Shown one piece after another: positions 45,001 to 64,000 of a DNA stretch of 64,000 nucleotides. A program made the position numbers and the translations under genes. Origin of the DNA: Bemisia tabaci (taxonomy: Eukaryota; Arthropoda; Insecta; Hemiptera; Aleyrodidae); NCBI RefSeq assembly GCF_918797505.1, contig NC_092795.1, positions 7,845,434-7,909,433 of the forward strand. Reading direction: 5' to 3'. Every line of letters starts with the position of its first letter. The first letter of the stretch is position 1. The notes beneath the pieces are model-generated. The model was given only the letters and a program-made list of their open reading frames with translations. It was not told the origin of the DNA and searched no databases.

Positions 45001-46608
45001 CAGACACTTGTAAGTGGAGAGTGAACATCACCCAACTTATCCTGATCCGGTACACTCACAACATCACAGTACATGACAAACCTGGTCTTTTCATCAAGCA
45101 TTTGCCAATTTCTTATGGAGAAATACATTGTAAACGATGAAGAGACCAGGTTTTTCATGTACTGTGATGTCACGAATGTACCGGATTCGTTTCCGCTTAA
45201 AAGTGACCGTTTTGAAAATTCAAATTCTGGGGCGTTTTGTAGTTGATTTTTTGGGGGATTTTCAAAGGGGTAGTCAAAAACTGAGGGAAAATTCCTGTGA
45301 CATTAGTTTTTTCGATACAAACAATAAAAAAAAATTGTGCGACAGGACCATTAAAAGTAACCATATTTACCTAGTGAGCTCAGCTTTCTGAACAGGTCTT
45401 GCGAATGTTGGAGTAATGACGTATACAACAGGGAGAGCAGGATCCCATTGCGCACAAGTAGACCTCTTGTCCAACTGCACTTGACTAAGCTGCTTCACCA
45501 AAGATTGTGAATCCTCCAACTGTTCGAGCCGACACAAAGAAAAATTAGTGAGTTTCTTTTTTTTTCAAGGAATCGGAAAAACATGTAAAACAAAAACAGA
45601 CAAATAAACCATCCAATAGAAGCAATTGAATGGCCAGAATAAAAAAATTACAGAAACTAGGGAATAAGTGCTCTCAGTAAAATAGAGTGTATGAGAACTA
45701 TTCTGGCCAAAATTATGTACCCTTATCAACGCTGTTAAGACAGCAACTTCCTTTTAATCTAAAACATAAAAGAATACAGAGTCTTCGTTGCATTTCGTCT
45801 CGAATTCTCTCAACAATAGATTCCATTTGCAATATTAGCGAGAATTGATGAATATCAAGCAACGTTACAAGACCAGACTTTTAGAAAACTCATTGTTGAC
45901 TTACCTCAAGCCGAAGCCTGTCGAGAGTTGCTTGCATTCCATCGAACTTCTCAAAGTCTGTGAAAAATATTAATGATGATTCAGTACATTTATCCATTTA
46001 TTGAGAGACTCTCATAACATCAATGATTCTAATACGGTACAGGATGCCAGCTAATGTAGACCAAATTTGAGGTGCAAAATATCAAATAGTCATTGGCTAA
46101 CTCTCAAGTTGTATAATGTACAAACGACATGACCTCCCTTTCCCTCTTTCTGCGGTAAGTCGTGAGGGTGGCAAAATCTTGACGACGGCAGAAATACAAA
46201 TTTAGCCATGGTTACAGTCCGCTTAAACTGAACATAAGTTTTTAAACAATTTGAAGGGGGCAAAACTTGAATAATGTATGTGTGGAAACTTGAAAGGAAA
46301 TGGGGTTCTTTAACGACAGACAAAACCTAACCTCTTCATCCTGCTCACGCCCCTAACGAAAACGACCACTCATTACTATGCTCTTTAAAACTTATGAATT
46401 GAAGTCCATGACAATGGGTAATTAAAGGAGTAATTGTGACTAGAGTGTCAGTTGCAAAGCTGGGAGGCGGGTCCCCATTACATTGCAATGTGGAAGAAGA
46501 AATATAGGAGCAGAATATCTTAGAAAAGTTACCTTTGGTCCTCAGGTACAATACACATAAAATTAGCGCCGTAATTAGGATTAAAACGGACTTTTTTCTG
46601 ACTATCAT
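39025..46608 (-). CDS. GlcAT-I: galactosylgalactosylxylosylprotein 3-beta-glucuronosyltransferase (GlcAT-I / B3GAT3 type), 7 exons
   Basis: This type II Golgi enzyme transfers glucuronic acid from UDP-GlcA to Gal-Gal-Xyl-Ser, completing the linker for heparan and chondroitin sulfate chains. Exons (minus strand): 46608-46533, 45957-45905, 45519-45371, 42606-42447, 41629-41483, 39904-39608, 39126-39025. All junctions are GT-AG, and the phases give 327 residues without a stop. The parts are a basic start MIVRKK, a membrane segment at about 7-22, a stem, VVYVITPTFARPVQKAELTR, the donor-metal motif YFADDDNTY (DDD at 183-185), WPVGLVGGL, FPIDMAGFA, GYLETDILSQ (Glu272 at the place of the catalytic base), a sequon NCT at 291, and the family's C-terminus ending GIEV. 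Family length is about 320-335. Start choice: the last ATG before the membrane segment; upstream in-frame ATGs (MITSLSSE..., MHTCSDM) are possible. It is divergent from the Ebi gene. The alternative family members GlcAT-P/S are less likely given the short stem and the C-terminus. Confidence 0.92.
40690..41033. mobile_element. palindrome plus family E right half, in GlcAT-I intron 5
   Basis: At 40690-40840 CAAACGGAACTGTGTGCATT pairs with AATGCACATAGTTCCGTTTG in a hairpin. From 40855 the order CTTGTGAGGGGG, AACCAATGCTACATAAAAA, TCTACATGAAATTTTGA and GCAGTCCA follows the right half of the family E element at 26.4-26.57 kb. Confidence 0.55.
41061..41351. mobile_element. palindromic MITE with ACACGGAGAAAAA ends, in GlcAT-I intron 5
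   Basis: The ends are TACACCGAGAAAAAAAAACA and TTGTTTTTCTCCGTGTA. Inside, AATGTCACACGG and CCGTGTGACATTATTACCGT are inverted, and ACGGTRRT-type units recur. It ends about 130 bp short of the donor of the exon at 41483-41629. Confidence 0.7.
43192..43219. repeat. (GT)n(TA)n microsatellite in GlcAT-I intron 3
   Basis: About nine GT units are followed by four TA units, a simple sequence likely to vary in length between individuals. Confidence 0.85.
44308..44975. mobile_element. long-TIR element in GlcAT-I intron 3
   Basis: The arms at 44333-44465 and 44850-44975 are inverted: TAACAAGGTGGAGAATTGGT with GGGTCCACACCATTT against AAATGGTGTGGACCC with CCACCTTGTTA. They share TTGGCTTTG and ACTCTAATNATAATTTT. 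A second inverted pair (CACTAAGAAGTGGCCCGAAC at 44308 and TTCAGGCCACTTCTTAGTG ending near 44493) suggests that one element sits within another. The open frames between are not supported as genes. Confidence 0.65.
45043..45188. mobile_element. palindromic MITE near the end of GlcAT-I intron 3
   Basis: TCCGGTACACTCACAACATC, then ACAGTACATGACAAACCTGG, pairs with CCAGGTTTTTCATGTACTGT followed by GATGTCACGAATGTACCGGA. This gives a ~50 bp near-perfect stem with a ~45 bp loop. Confidence 0.75.
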
Positions 46609-47342
46609 ATCTGAGCATGTGTGCATTATCCTAACACACTCCGAGGAGAGGGAAGTGATCATTTTGATTGACTTGGAGAGGTAAAATCGCACTGAGTAAC
46701 ATGGTAAATTAACTCATCCGAGGGTTAGAAAATTATCCTTGATGTCACAACCGTATATTTAAACGTCATGGCTCATGGACCCCCATGATCCATGAAAATT
46801 ACCATTATCAATCACCACAAAAAATTAATTTCTTCGAAAAGAGCTGTTTATTATCATTTCCGAACACACACGAACACAGGCACTAACACAGACTCAAATA
46901 TAGGTTATGAGCGTTGTTGCCTATACATTTAAAAAAAGATTAATGGGGCCATATTTGATTCAGCATACATTTTATTGATTTAGTCAAAAAATTATGTAGT
47001 GGGAGATTGATTTTTTTAGCTTTTTTGGGAAGTAAACTGTATTCGGAGATATTTTGAAAACAAAGCTTCAAAATTAGAAAAATAATTCATGAAAAAAATG
47101 TGGCTACGGCAACGATGTCATAAGATGAATGATGCTTCTTCGGAGTTACCTGTCTGCATCGGCAATGTTTACAGTTACATCGGCAATAACAATTTAGGCT
47201 TGACGCTTGAAAATTCTGAATTTCAGCCGGGATTAATTTTCATTCTATCTTAGTCTTAACTCCTAGTTAATATCAAATGTAGTCCTCAGTTTTAATTATT
47301 CCACTCGCATTAGATTAGTGACTTCTTGCTTCTTGTTCCAAC
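46609..47342. promoter_or_regulatory. head-to-head intergenic region, probable bidirectional promoter and 5' UTRs
   Basis: The ATG of GlcAT-I (minus, 46608) and the ATG of the Ebi gene (plus, 47343) face away from each other across 734 bp. Each presumably has a 5' UTR here. I see no strong TATA box at a convincing distance. A family of short repeats is absent, unlike the flanking DNA, which fits a conserved promoter. Transcription start sites cannot be placed from sequence alone. Confidence 0.45.
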
Positions 47343-57425
<10,083 letters not shown>

Positions 57426-59184
57426 GTTGAAAAACGACAGTCTGTCGTACGAAGACTGTCTGACTGAGTGCAAAAGTTGATTGTTGTCATTTACTCATCG
57501 AACACTGGAAGAACTGAGTGACGATTTAAGTAAGACATATTTTAAGTTAGGAAGGCGTTCCTGTAAATAGTGTATTATTGTCCGTTGTCTGTCAAGGAAG
57601 AACAACTTCAAGGCTTATTTGTAAATTGAACTTACTCAATTATTTAAAACTTAATCATCAGGAAAGAAACTTACATCTGTTTCAAGGAGAGCATGTCACA
57701 TCTCCTTTTTTTTAATTTTATAAAAATTAGTACAGTAATTACAAAAAGAAGAATTTGTAGAGTAAAAACCACTTGAGGGAATATTTTGTGTTCAAAGAAA
57801 TCCAAAAGATTTAATGGCTTTCGTGATGAGAACAGTATTGCATAGTTTTCAAGATATACGATAATCTCTGTGGGTGATGGACTGAAATGAGGTTTCTCGC
57901 TCTAAAGTGAAAACAAAAGTAATCCTCGGAGGTCATTCAGACTTTTTGCTACAATCACATATTCATCAAATTTAATTGTTTCCTCAAACATTTCCTTTTT
58001 TTACTTATACTATGTATTCCACCCTGTCGGTCGAACCTCTTTGGTTAAGATCAAATTATAATTTTTTTTAAAAAAAAACTCATGTAAATATTCTTCTTTT
58101 TCAATCCTCGAACAATGGTATTCTGCAATTTGGAATTGACCATTATAGTATTTTCTTTCTTGGTATCTAGGATAATTGGGACTGGTTGACCTAGGATGCG
58201 AGTCAATTATTACAAATTTGCATTTGCCTACAGGACAAGACATGACTGTTGTGAACCAAATAGATCTTTGCAGTCGATCAGTTGCATCACTCCATTTGTT
58301 TGTTTGTTGTGCTTTTATCGGAAAATGTAATAAAAAAATTCGTTGACCACCGAGAAGCTGTCTTTAGCCAACCGATTGTTCTGCCTACAGAGATACAGCA
58401 TAGAATGCAAGCAATAATGCTACTGACCAACCAAAAAGCTCCATTTCACTTTAGCCTTTGTCTTGTCTTGTAAGAAAAAAAAGAAATTTCAAAAATCTAT
58501 GCAGGAAGAATTTCGATGAAAACAAAACCACTTTTTTCAAAGAATGCTATATTTAATAGGATCTAGAAAGAGTATCACAATTTATAATAAAACAAAAAAA
58601 ACACGATATGTAGATATACTTGACCTATAAAGTACCTGAAAAAAAGTGCAATTTTGATGAAGTCCTAGCCAAAGAAGTTTTAGATTTTCTGAAGTGAGGC
58701 AGAAAAGCCACTGTTTTAATAATTCTTATATATAAAGATGGTAAATCTTCTGTCTCATTGTAAAAGTACAAAACTTTACCCATTTTGCATGGTTTAACTT
58801 AGGGAACAAAAATTATCGGATATTGTTCTCAAGATGATGTGTCAGGCGGAAAAGTCTTCCACATTATAGCAAAGTGTAAACATTCTAAAAAAGAAGCTAA
58901 TATTCTGCTACTTATCAAGAAATCTGGCTTTCAGATTTGGTCTGAATACGATCACAGCATATCCATGTTTTAAAACTTACACTAAATCATTAGAATCTTT
59001 GGCATTAAACGACTGATGGTAATTTAGGTTAAAAACTAGGATCCTGGTAAAGAAGTGTCTAAAGAGTGCTCAGATTTCCATAAAGGTAAAAATAACTTCT
59101 TTAAGAGGTTTCTTATTGTAAAAGTCAGAACAGAAGGGACTCCTTAGTACTTATACTACAGCGTCTTCCCTCTGATTCAGTAAA
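57426..59184 (+). other. ebi 3' UTR and downstream sequence
   Basis: Sequence after the TGA at 57423-57425. AATAAA occurs at 58329-58334 and again at 58586-58591, either of which could end the mRNA. Short frames in it have no domains. The 3' end cannot be fixed without transcript data. Confidence 0.55.
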
Positions 59185-59563
59185 GGAAGATCCAGACCAC
59201 CCACACCAGGCTTTTTTTCCGTTATGTCAGGTAGAATGAGGTTGGGAGCGCAGGAGAGAAAAGGAAATCCCCACCAAAGAATCCTAATTTTTATGAACGC
59301 GAAGCCTGCCTGGCTTAAATTCTGCTAAAATCGAAAAGCATAGAAAATTTTAAATTAAAAAGGCCCAAAAGAGTCCAAAATTGACTCACTCCTGCCTGAG
59401 ACCTTGACTTTTAAAATCTGAACTCCGTTTTTACCTCCTAAAAGAGGTCAGGAAGACTTCAAGTTAATGGAATTCCGATTCTTTGGAGTCAATTCTCTTC
59501 ATGCCTCAGTGATCCTTGAACTGATCCGGAAAAAAAGCCCGGCGCAGATGGTCTGGATTACCG
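59185..59563. repeat. inverted-repeat element with ~35-40 bp arms
   Basis: GATCCAGACCACCCACACCA then GGCTTTTTTTCCG at the left pairs with CGGAAAAAAAGCC and CGGCGCAGATGGTCTGGAT at the right, about 85% identical. The interior is AT-rich and non-coding. Confidence 0.6.
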
Positions 59564-60323
59564 GGTATATTAATGTCATTTTCAAAATAGAAAATTTTTC
59601 CTAGAGAACCCTTCAACTTATCACCATCAAGTTTAGAGGTTCACAAGAATGTCTGTTTTTTTTTCGATGAAACCTAAACAATACAAATATGAAACTTTTT
59701 TTAAAAAAATATTATCAAGAGCCGCAGGGGTCCAGAAAATGATGGAGTGCACTCCCATTCATTTTGGTGAAAGCAGCGAGATGAGCGAGATCAAGAAATT
59801 CTTCAAGGGAGCAATTTTATTTTTCTTTCTATCTTTTTACAATTAACTGAATTTTCATTTGAGTTCTCTGAAAGTAGGAAACGGCGTTAATTTTAGTGAA
59901 AGAGACTAACTAGTACATTGGCTATAGTAGAAAAATTGGCCAAACATGCTACTTTTCTGTGAGGAGAAATGCTGAGGGCGCTCCTTTTTTATGAAAGTGG
60001 TGTCTCTTTTAAAAACTAAGCTTGTTCACTGAAAGGCAATTTTTGTAAAAGTAAATTTGATTGAGAAGAAAACAAAGAACTTTCTGGGCCCCTGCTAAGA
60101 CGATAGCCCACAATGTGGACCCAAAAGCTCTTCAGAGCTCTAAATTAAACTATATAATGAAGTTGAAAGGGAATTATGACCTATGTAAAACTTAAATGCT
60201 ATCAAAAAAAGTGATGCGTAATGATCAGATATGTACGCTGGGCGGAAATAAGATCTCAATACTTCCTCTTCCCCTTACAAAGAAGGAAAAGGGTATACAT
60301 TTACAGACAGTAGAAATACTTAC
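59564..60323. other. AT-rich sequence, no gene seen
   Basis: A plus-strand frame at 59649-59846 (with RAAGVQKMMECTPIHFGESS) has a coding-like composition in its middle but no splice context or domain that I recognise. It is left unassigned. Confidence 0.35.
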
Positions 60324-62180
60324 ACGAAAATGAGGACAGTAGTTCTTGTCGTGCTGCAACAAAACAATAAAAAATAACAAAGGATTGAAATGCTCAATTA
60401 ATTCATAAGATGTAGAACAAGAAAGGATACAATGATAACATATAACACATAACATATTTGAAGAATCTTACCTCCTAAAATTGAAGAAAACAGCTTCAGC
60501 TTTTGTCCCTTCTCCCAAAACTTGAAAAGCCAAAGGACAAAGCTTAGATTAAGGTACTACATTACAAGTTTTCAATTCAAAATTTCAGATTGGAAACGAT
60601 TCACACAGTACCAAATTCGAAAACTAACTCTCAAGGATGATTAACTTTGACATAGAACAATGAACAAACAGAAGATAATACATGACACCAATCATGTATG
60701 TATTAATATTTGACTAATCTATGCAAAAAATTCATATCTTAATTGCAACTGTTAATGATCAGATAATGTTTCATTTTCTTCAAGAGAAACCAATCAGAAC
60801 ATTTACCTACAATTTTGTTTAATCTTCTCCAGAATGAGTGAGGACAATTCATAGAAAACTTCAACAGAACTGTAAGTTAGTTTCCCTTCAGGGAAAGCCA
60901 ACTTAAGCAGAGAATTGCAAAGTCGCAATTTGAGATACGCATTTTTCAATTGAGTCATAGTGATGTTAATTAATGGCACCCCTCGCCTCAGATATCCCTC
61001 ACTTTTGAAGTTGTCTTTATATCAGTGCCTCAGAGCCGATAGGTACCTAGCTCACATCATTGGAAAAATCAAGTTATTAGCGTCTTGGAAATTTTCTATA
61101 ATGATTCCTGGTAAGGGCGAACTTTCGTAGCCCGATCATGCTGGTCATGGGATACAAAGTTTCAAACATTGCAATTTACATTGGAATGAATTGAGCGGAT
61201 GCAGAATTTTGATACAACGTTTCAAACATTGCAATTTACATTGGAATGAATTGAGCGGATGCAAAATTTTTTCCTGACACCTCAAAAATACTAAAACGAA
61301 GTTAGGAACCCTTTGACTCTGAAGTACATTCTGATACAAATCTTAAAAATTTGAATAGGAAACAAGTTGCTTGGTGCTTCCATCTCCAGCACATTCATCA
61401 GAAATTCCTTCACGGGATTGATTCCTTTGTAACATGCAGGTAGACCACTTATCAGCTTGAGATGCTTCTAATTTTCTTCAAATAAAAAAGATTGGTCAAA
61501 GTTTTCCAATGTGAAACTTTTCAGTACTATTCAATAATTCAGTTCGTGGAAATTGTTAACTGTCACCAGTAAAAGCTGCAAAATGGTGCAAACGGTAAAG
61601 GCAGAGAAATAAAACAGTGATGCCAGGAACCCATCTGCCCAGGCTTGGGATAATATACAGTGAAGAATCTACCTTCTTCAGTAGATAGGCATTACCATTC
61701 TACTTTTATCACAAACTTTTCATTCAATGAGCGAATTAATAACTTATCTTAACCTAGCCGTATACTAACTTCAGACCCTGTAAACAATTGCACAAGCGTC
61801 TCATTAAGTAGGGTCTTGCACATGAAACAATAAAGAAACAAAACAAACTTAGAATAGTAATGCTCTCACAGGCACTTAAAGTGATAAATGGAACAGTTAA
61901 TGCAGAATGAAAAATTCAAGTTTCTTCTTGCTACAGATGTCTAACTAGCCTAAATACAACAGCTTACAGCTGCTTCGTATAGAAAATTCCAGCCTCGGAG
62001 GAAACAGAATTCGTGAAAAATTGAAAATTCTGAAGCCTAAAACTTTGAAGGAAATAATTATAACAATATTTTACCATTTATGATGTCCACAATACACATT
62101 AATAACATACTTAATTCATGATTAAACTTACAATACATAGGTACGTATAATTAGACGTATCCAGTCCTCAGATGAAACAC
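60324..62180 (-). CDS. unidentified spliced gene, four candidate exons (partial)
   Basis: Candidate minus-strand exons are 62180-62132, 61001-60807, 60542-60472 and 60353-60324. Each is flanked by AG and GT, and the phases agree across all junctions with no stop. Translation includes SSEDWIRLIIRTYV, FEGYLRRGVPLINITMTQLK, NAYLKLRLCNSLLKLAFPEG, KLTYSSVEVFYELSSLILEK, SFVLWLFKFWEKGQKLKLF and SSILGARQELLSSFS. It is helical and leucine-rich without a domain I recognise. The second exon is the strongest evidence; its own ATG (MTQLKNAY, 60956) could also be a start. Possible upstream exons (MTWDASIPSRE ending at 63051; CFSLIPKKIEKRKR near 62660) do not fit the required phase. The downstream continuation was not found. 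Confidence 0.33.
61151..61270. repeat. tandem duplication, 2 x 60 bp
   Basis: GATACAAAGTTTCAAACATT at 61151 and GATACAACGTTTCAAACATT at 61211 begin two 60-base units that differ at two positions. It is a recent duplication in what would be an intron of the candidate minus-strand gene. Confidence 0.95.
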
Positions 62181-64000
62181 CTGAGGTGGTGACCAGAAAG
62201 TTATCGGAGGATTGAATGTGACTTAAAAAGGTATCAGTCGGTGCCGGTCATGGACAAAGTTGCTTGCTCTTCATTTCTGACCGAGCCACAGACAACCAGG
62301 ACATGTGACAAATGAAGTAGACGCCGATCGTCTAACAGTAGTTGACCATTTGGTCATAAGGTATCTCATGATCATGATACGATTCTTGACTATTTGGTGG
62401 TGGAATATCTAAGATACATGGAGGAGTCAATAAGCATAAAAAGATTTTAAGGATAAAGTCAGAGTATATATATAGTAATAAATTCTCATGCCGCTCAATT
62501 TCTTGCTTACAATCTCTTTACACCCCTTGACAGTAAGAGTGAGAGCATGGTATACTCAGTGCTTCAGTGCTTTGATCCATCTATGATGTAAACTCAATTT
62601 TTCAATAAACTATAGGTGACTTGCTGTGACATGAAAACATTCACTTAGAGGAGTGCTACTTACCCTCTTCCTCTTTTCAATTTTCTTGGGTATTAATGAA
62701 AAACACTAAAAATGTTAGGCCTTGTCTCCGCAGGACTGTCCGGCCATTTGTCACTGCAGCCAATTGCATAGACAAGTCTGAGATCACTTCAAACAAACTC
62801 AAAACAAATCACTGAAACCTGCCAATTAATAATGGATCAGTTTGGTGTTTCTTCTCCTTCCATAGCACAAGTGATGTTCTTGGAATAAATTTTAAATCGT
62901 TTGAAATCAACCACCTCTCTTTTTCATGTAATTTGTTGCAGCGGCAAAACGCCTGAGAACGCCCCAAAGGAGACAAGGTTTTAGAATGGCAGGCAGATGA
63001 AAAGTCCAAAATCGTAATTTACTAGCACTCTGTAAAAACAAGTCTTACCTCTCTGGAAGGTATACTTGCATCCCATGTCATGGTAGTTGATTTTTGTCGA
63101 CTAGTAAATCAGCTAAACTTACGCTATCACTGCAATAAGACACTAGGAAGAAAAAACTCAACAAGTAACAAATAATGACCTTGGTAAATGCTGAGGTCAA
63201 CCTGTTTGGCATTTACGAAGTTTAAGCAACGGTGCGTTTTCTTCAATAGGAGCCGTTCAAGTACTATGTAATGCCTGATTTGCAGTTTCTTGACTCCGTT
63301 TCTCTCGTTCCTGTAACGCACCCTTAACATTAGCTTGAGTCTGAACTCCTTTGGGATTGCAGAAATCAGGCTGAGAACTCTAGCAACTCAATTTCACAGA
63401 AACAGGGCAAAATTAAAGGGGAAAAAAAAATTTCCAGTAGCTCTTTCAAAGCTACTTTGATGTAAAAATACGCGAACACAGAGGTTAACTTGACAACAAA
63501 TTCCCAACGCTAAAATATTGGGTTTCATTTGTAAAGATTGAATTTCATAAGATTTCTACCTGAAATTGCAAATTAGGTATTCTCTTGCAGTACCTATTTC
63601 ATTTTATTAAAAGCTTCTGTACATTAAAATCTGACAGAGGCTTGAAACACTGGACTTGACCCCTCTCCTTTTGGGATACTGTAATATGATTTCAAGACAC
63701 CCCCCCCCCCCAATCTTAGTTGCACTACATGATGCTTGAATGGCTTCTTTCCTGCCACCAACAGATTAGATTCCTCTTTAAGAGGAATTATTTAAGTCAA
63801 ACAGGATAAGAAGAAATTGTATGAAACACAGGTTTCAACCTGTAGCACTTATTTAACTTCCGGACATAATCGTTTCTGAGTGTTGGGAGAATCGGGATTA
63901 TTGCAGCATTTACTTAATGATTTCTTGCCTTTGCCTCGTGGTGACTTAAGGATGAGTCTTTTCGGGCCTATGTATCTCTTTACCTCAACTAGAGGGAACT
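62181..64000. other. AT-rich sequence, no certain gene
   Basis: Possible short minus-strand exons with good donors occur (ATGACATGGGATGCAAGTAT before GTAAGA near 63050; a Lys-rich one before GTAAGT near 62655), but I could not join them. A C run lies at 63700-63711. No clear repeat family is seen. Confidence 0.35.

Noticed and set aside
46345..46692. A 115-codon minus-strand frame as a complete protein
   Set aside because: Only its first part is used: it is exon 1 of GlcAT-I (46608-46533), and the frame beyond the GT at 46532 is intron read-through.
61145..61339. Minus-strand frame with a repeated HPLNSFQCKLQCLK block
   Set aside because: The repeat is explained by the 60-bp tandem DNA duplication, whose length is a multiple of three; nothing else supports a gene.

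Overview
The window looks like animal nuclear DNA, most likely from a hemipteran insect. It has spliced genes with AT-rich introns, dense MITE-type repeats and long stretches of unique AT-rich sequence, and no bacterial-style gene packing. The abundant palindromic MITE in the first 36 kb resembles repeats I associate with the whitefly Bemisia tabaci. That species assignment is memory-based inference and is not shown by the sequence.

Region 1 (1-38.9 kb) is a transposon-rich block with no convincing intact gene. It holds at least eleven whole or partial copies of a ~250 bp palindromic MITE (family A), five copies of a ~160 bp TIR element (family B, one of them in an intron further right), long-TIR foldback elements (families C, D, E), a non-autonomous hAT with an 8-bp target duplication, a Mutator-like transposase pseudogene, a 5'-truncated LINE tail, a degenerate ~130 bp tandem array, and two Penelope-like or hammerhead-like RNA motifs. 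Nesting is common. A possible signal-peptide first exon lies on the minus strand at 14.48 kb.

Region 2 (39.0-57.4 kb) holds two well supported genes, head to head. On the minus strand a seven-exon gene (46608 down to 39025) encodes a 327-residue type II Golgi glucuronosyltransferase of the GlcAT-I/B3GAT3 type, which completes the glycosaminoglycan linker tetrasaccharide. On the plus strand an eleven-exon gene (47343-57425) encodes a 497-residue TBL1/TBL1XR1/Ebi protein (LisH plus F-box-like N-terminus, WD40 propeller), a subunit of the NCoR/SMRT-HDAC3 corepressor and exchange complex. All splice sites used are GT-AG and all phases join without a stop. The start codons are 734 bp apart, which suggests a shared bidirectional promoter. 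Introns of both genes carry palindromic MITEs that would be transcribed as long hairpins. The two products act in unrelated pathways (Golgi glycosylation and nuclear transcription), so the link is position only.

Region 3 (57.4-64 kb) holds the Ebi 3' UTR and AT-rich sequence with a 2 x 60 bp tandem duplication. It also holds four phase-compatible candidate exons on the minus strand (62180 down to 60324) of a gene I could not identify.
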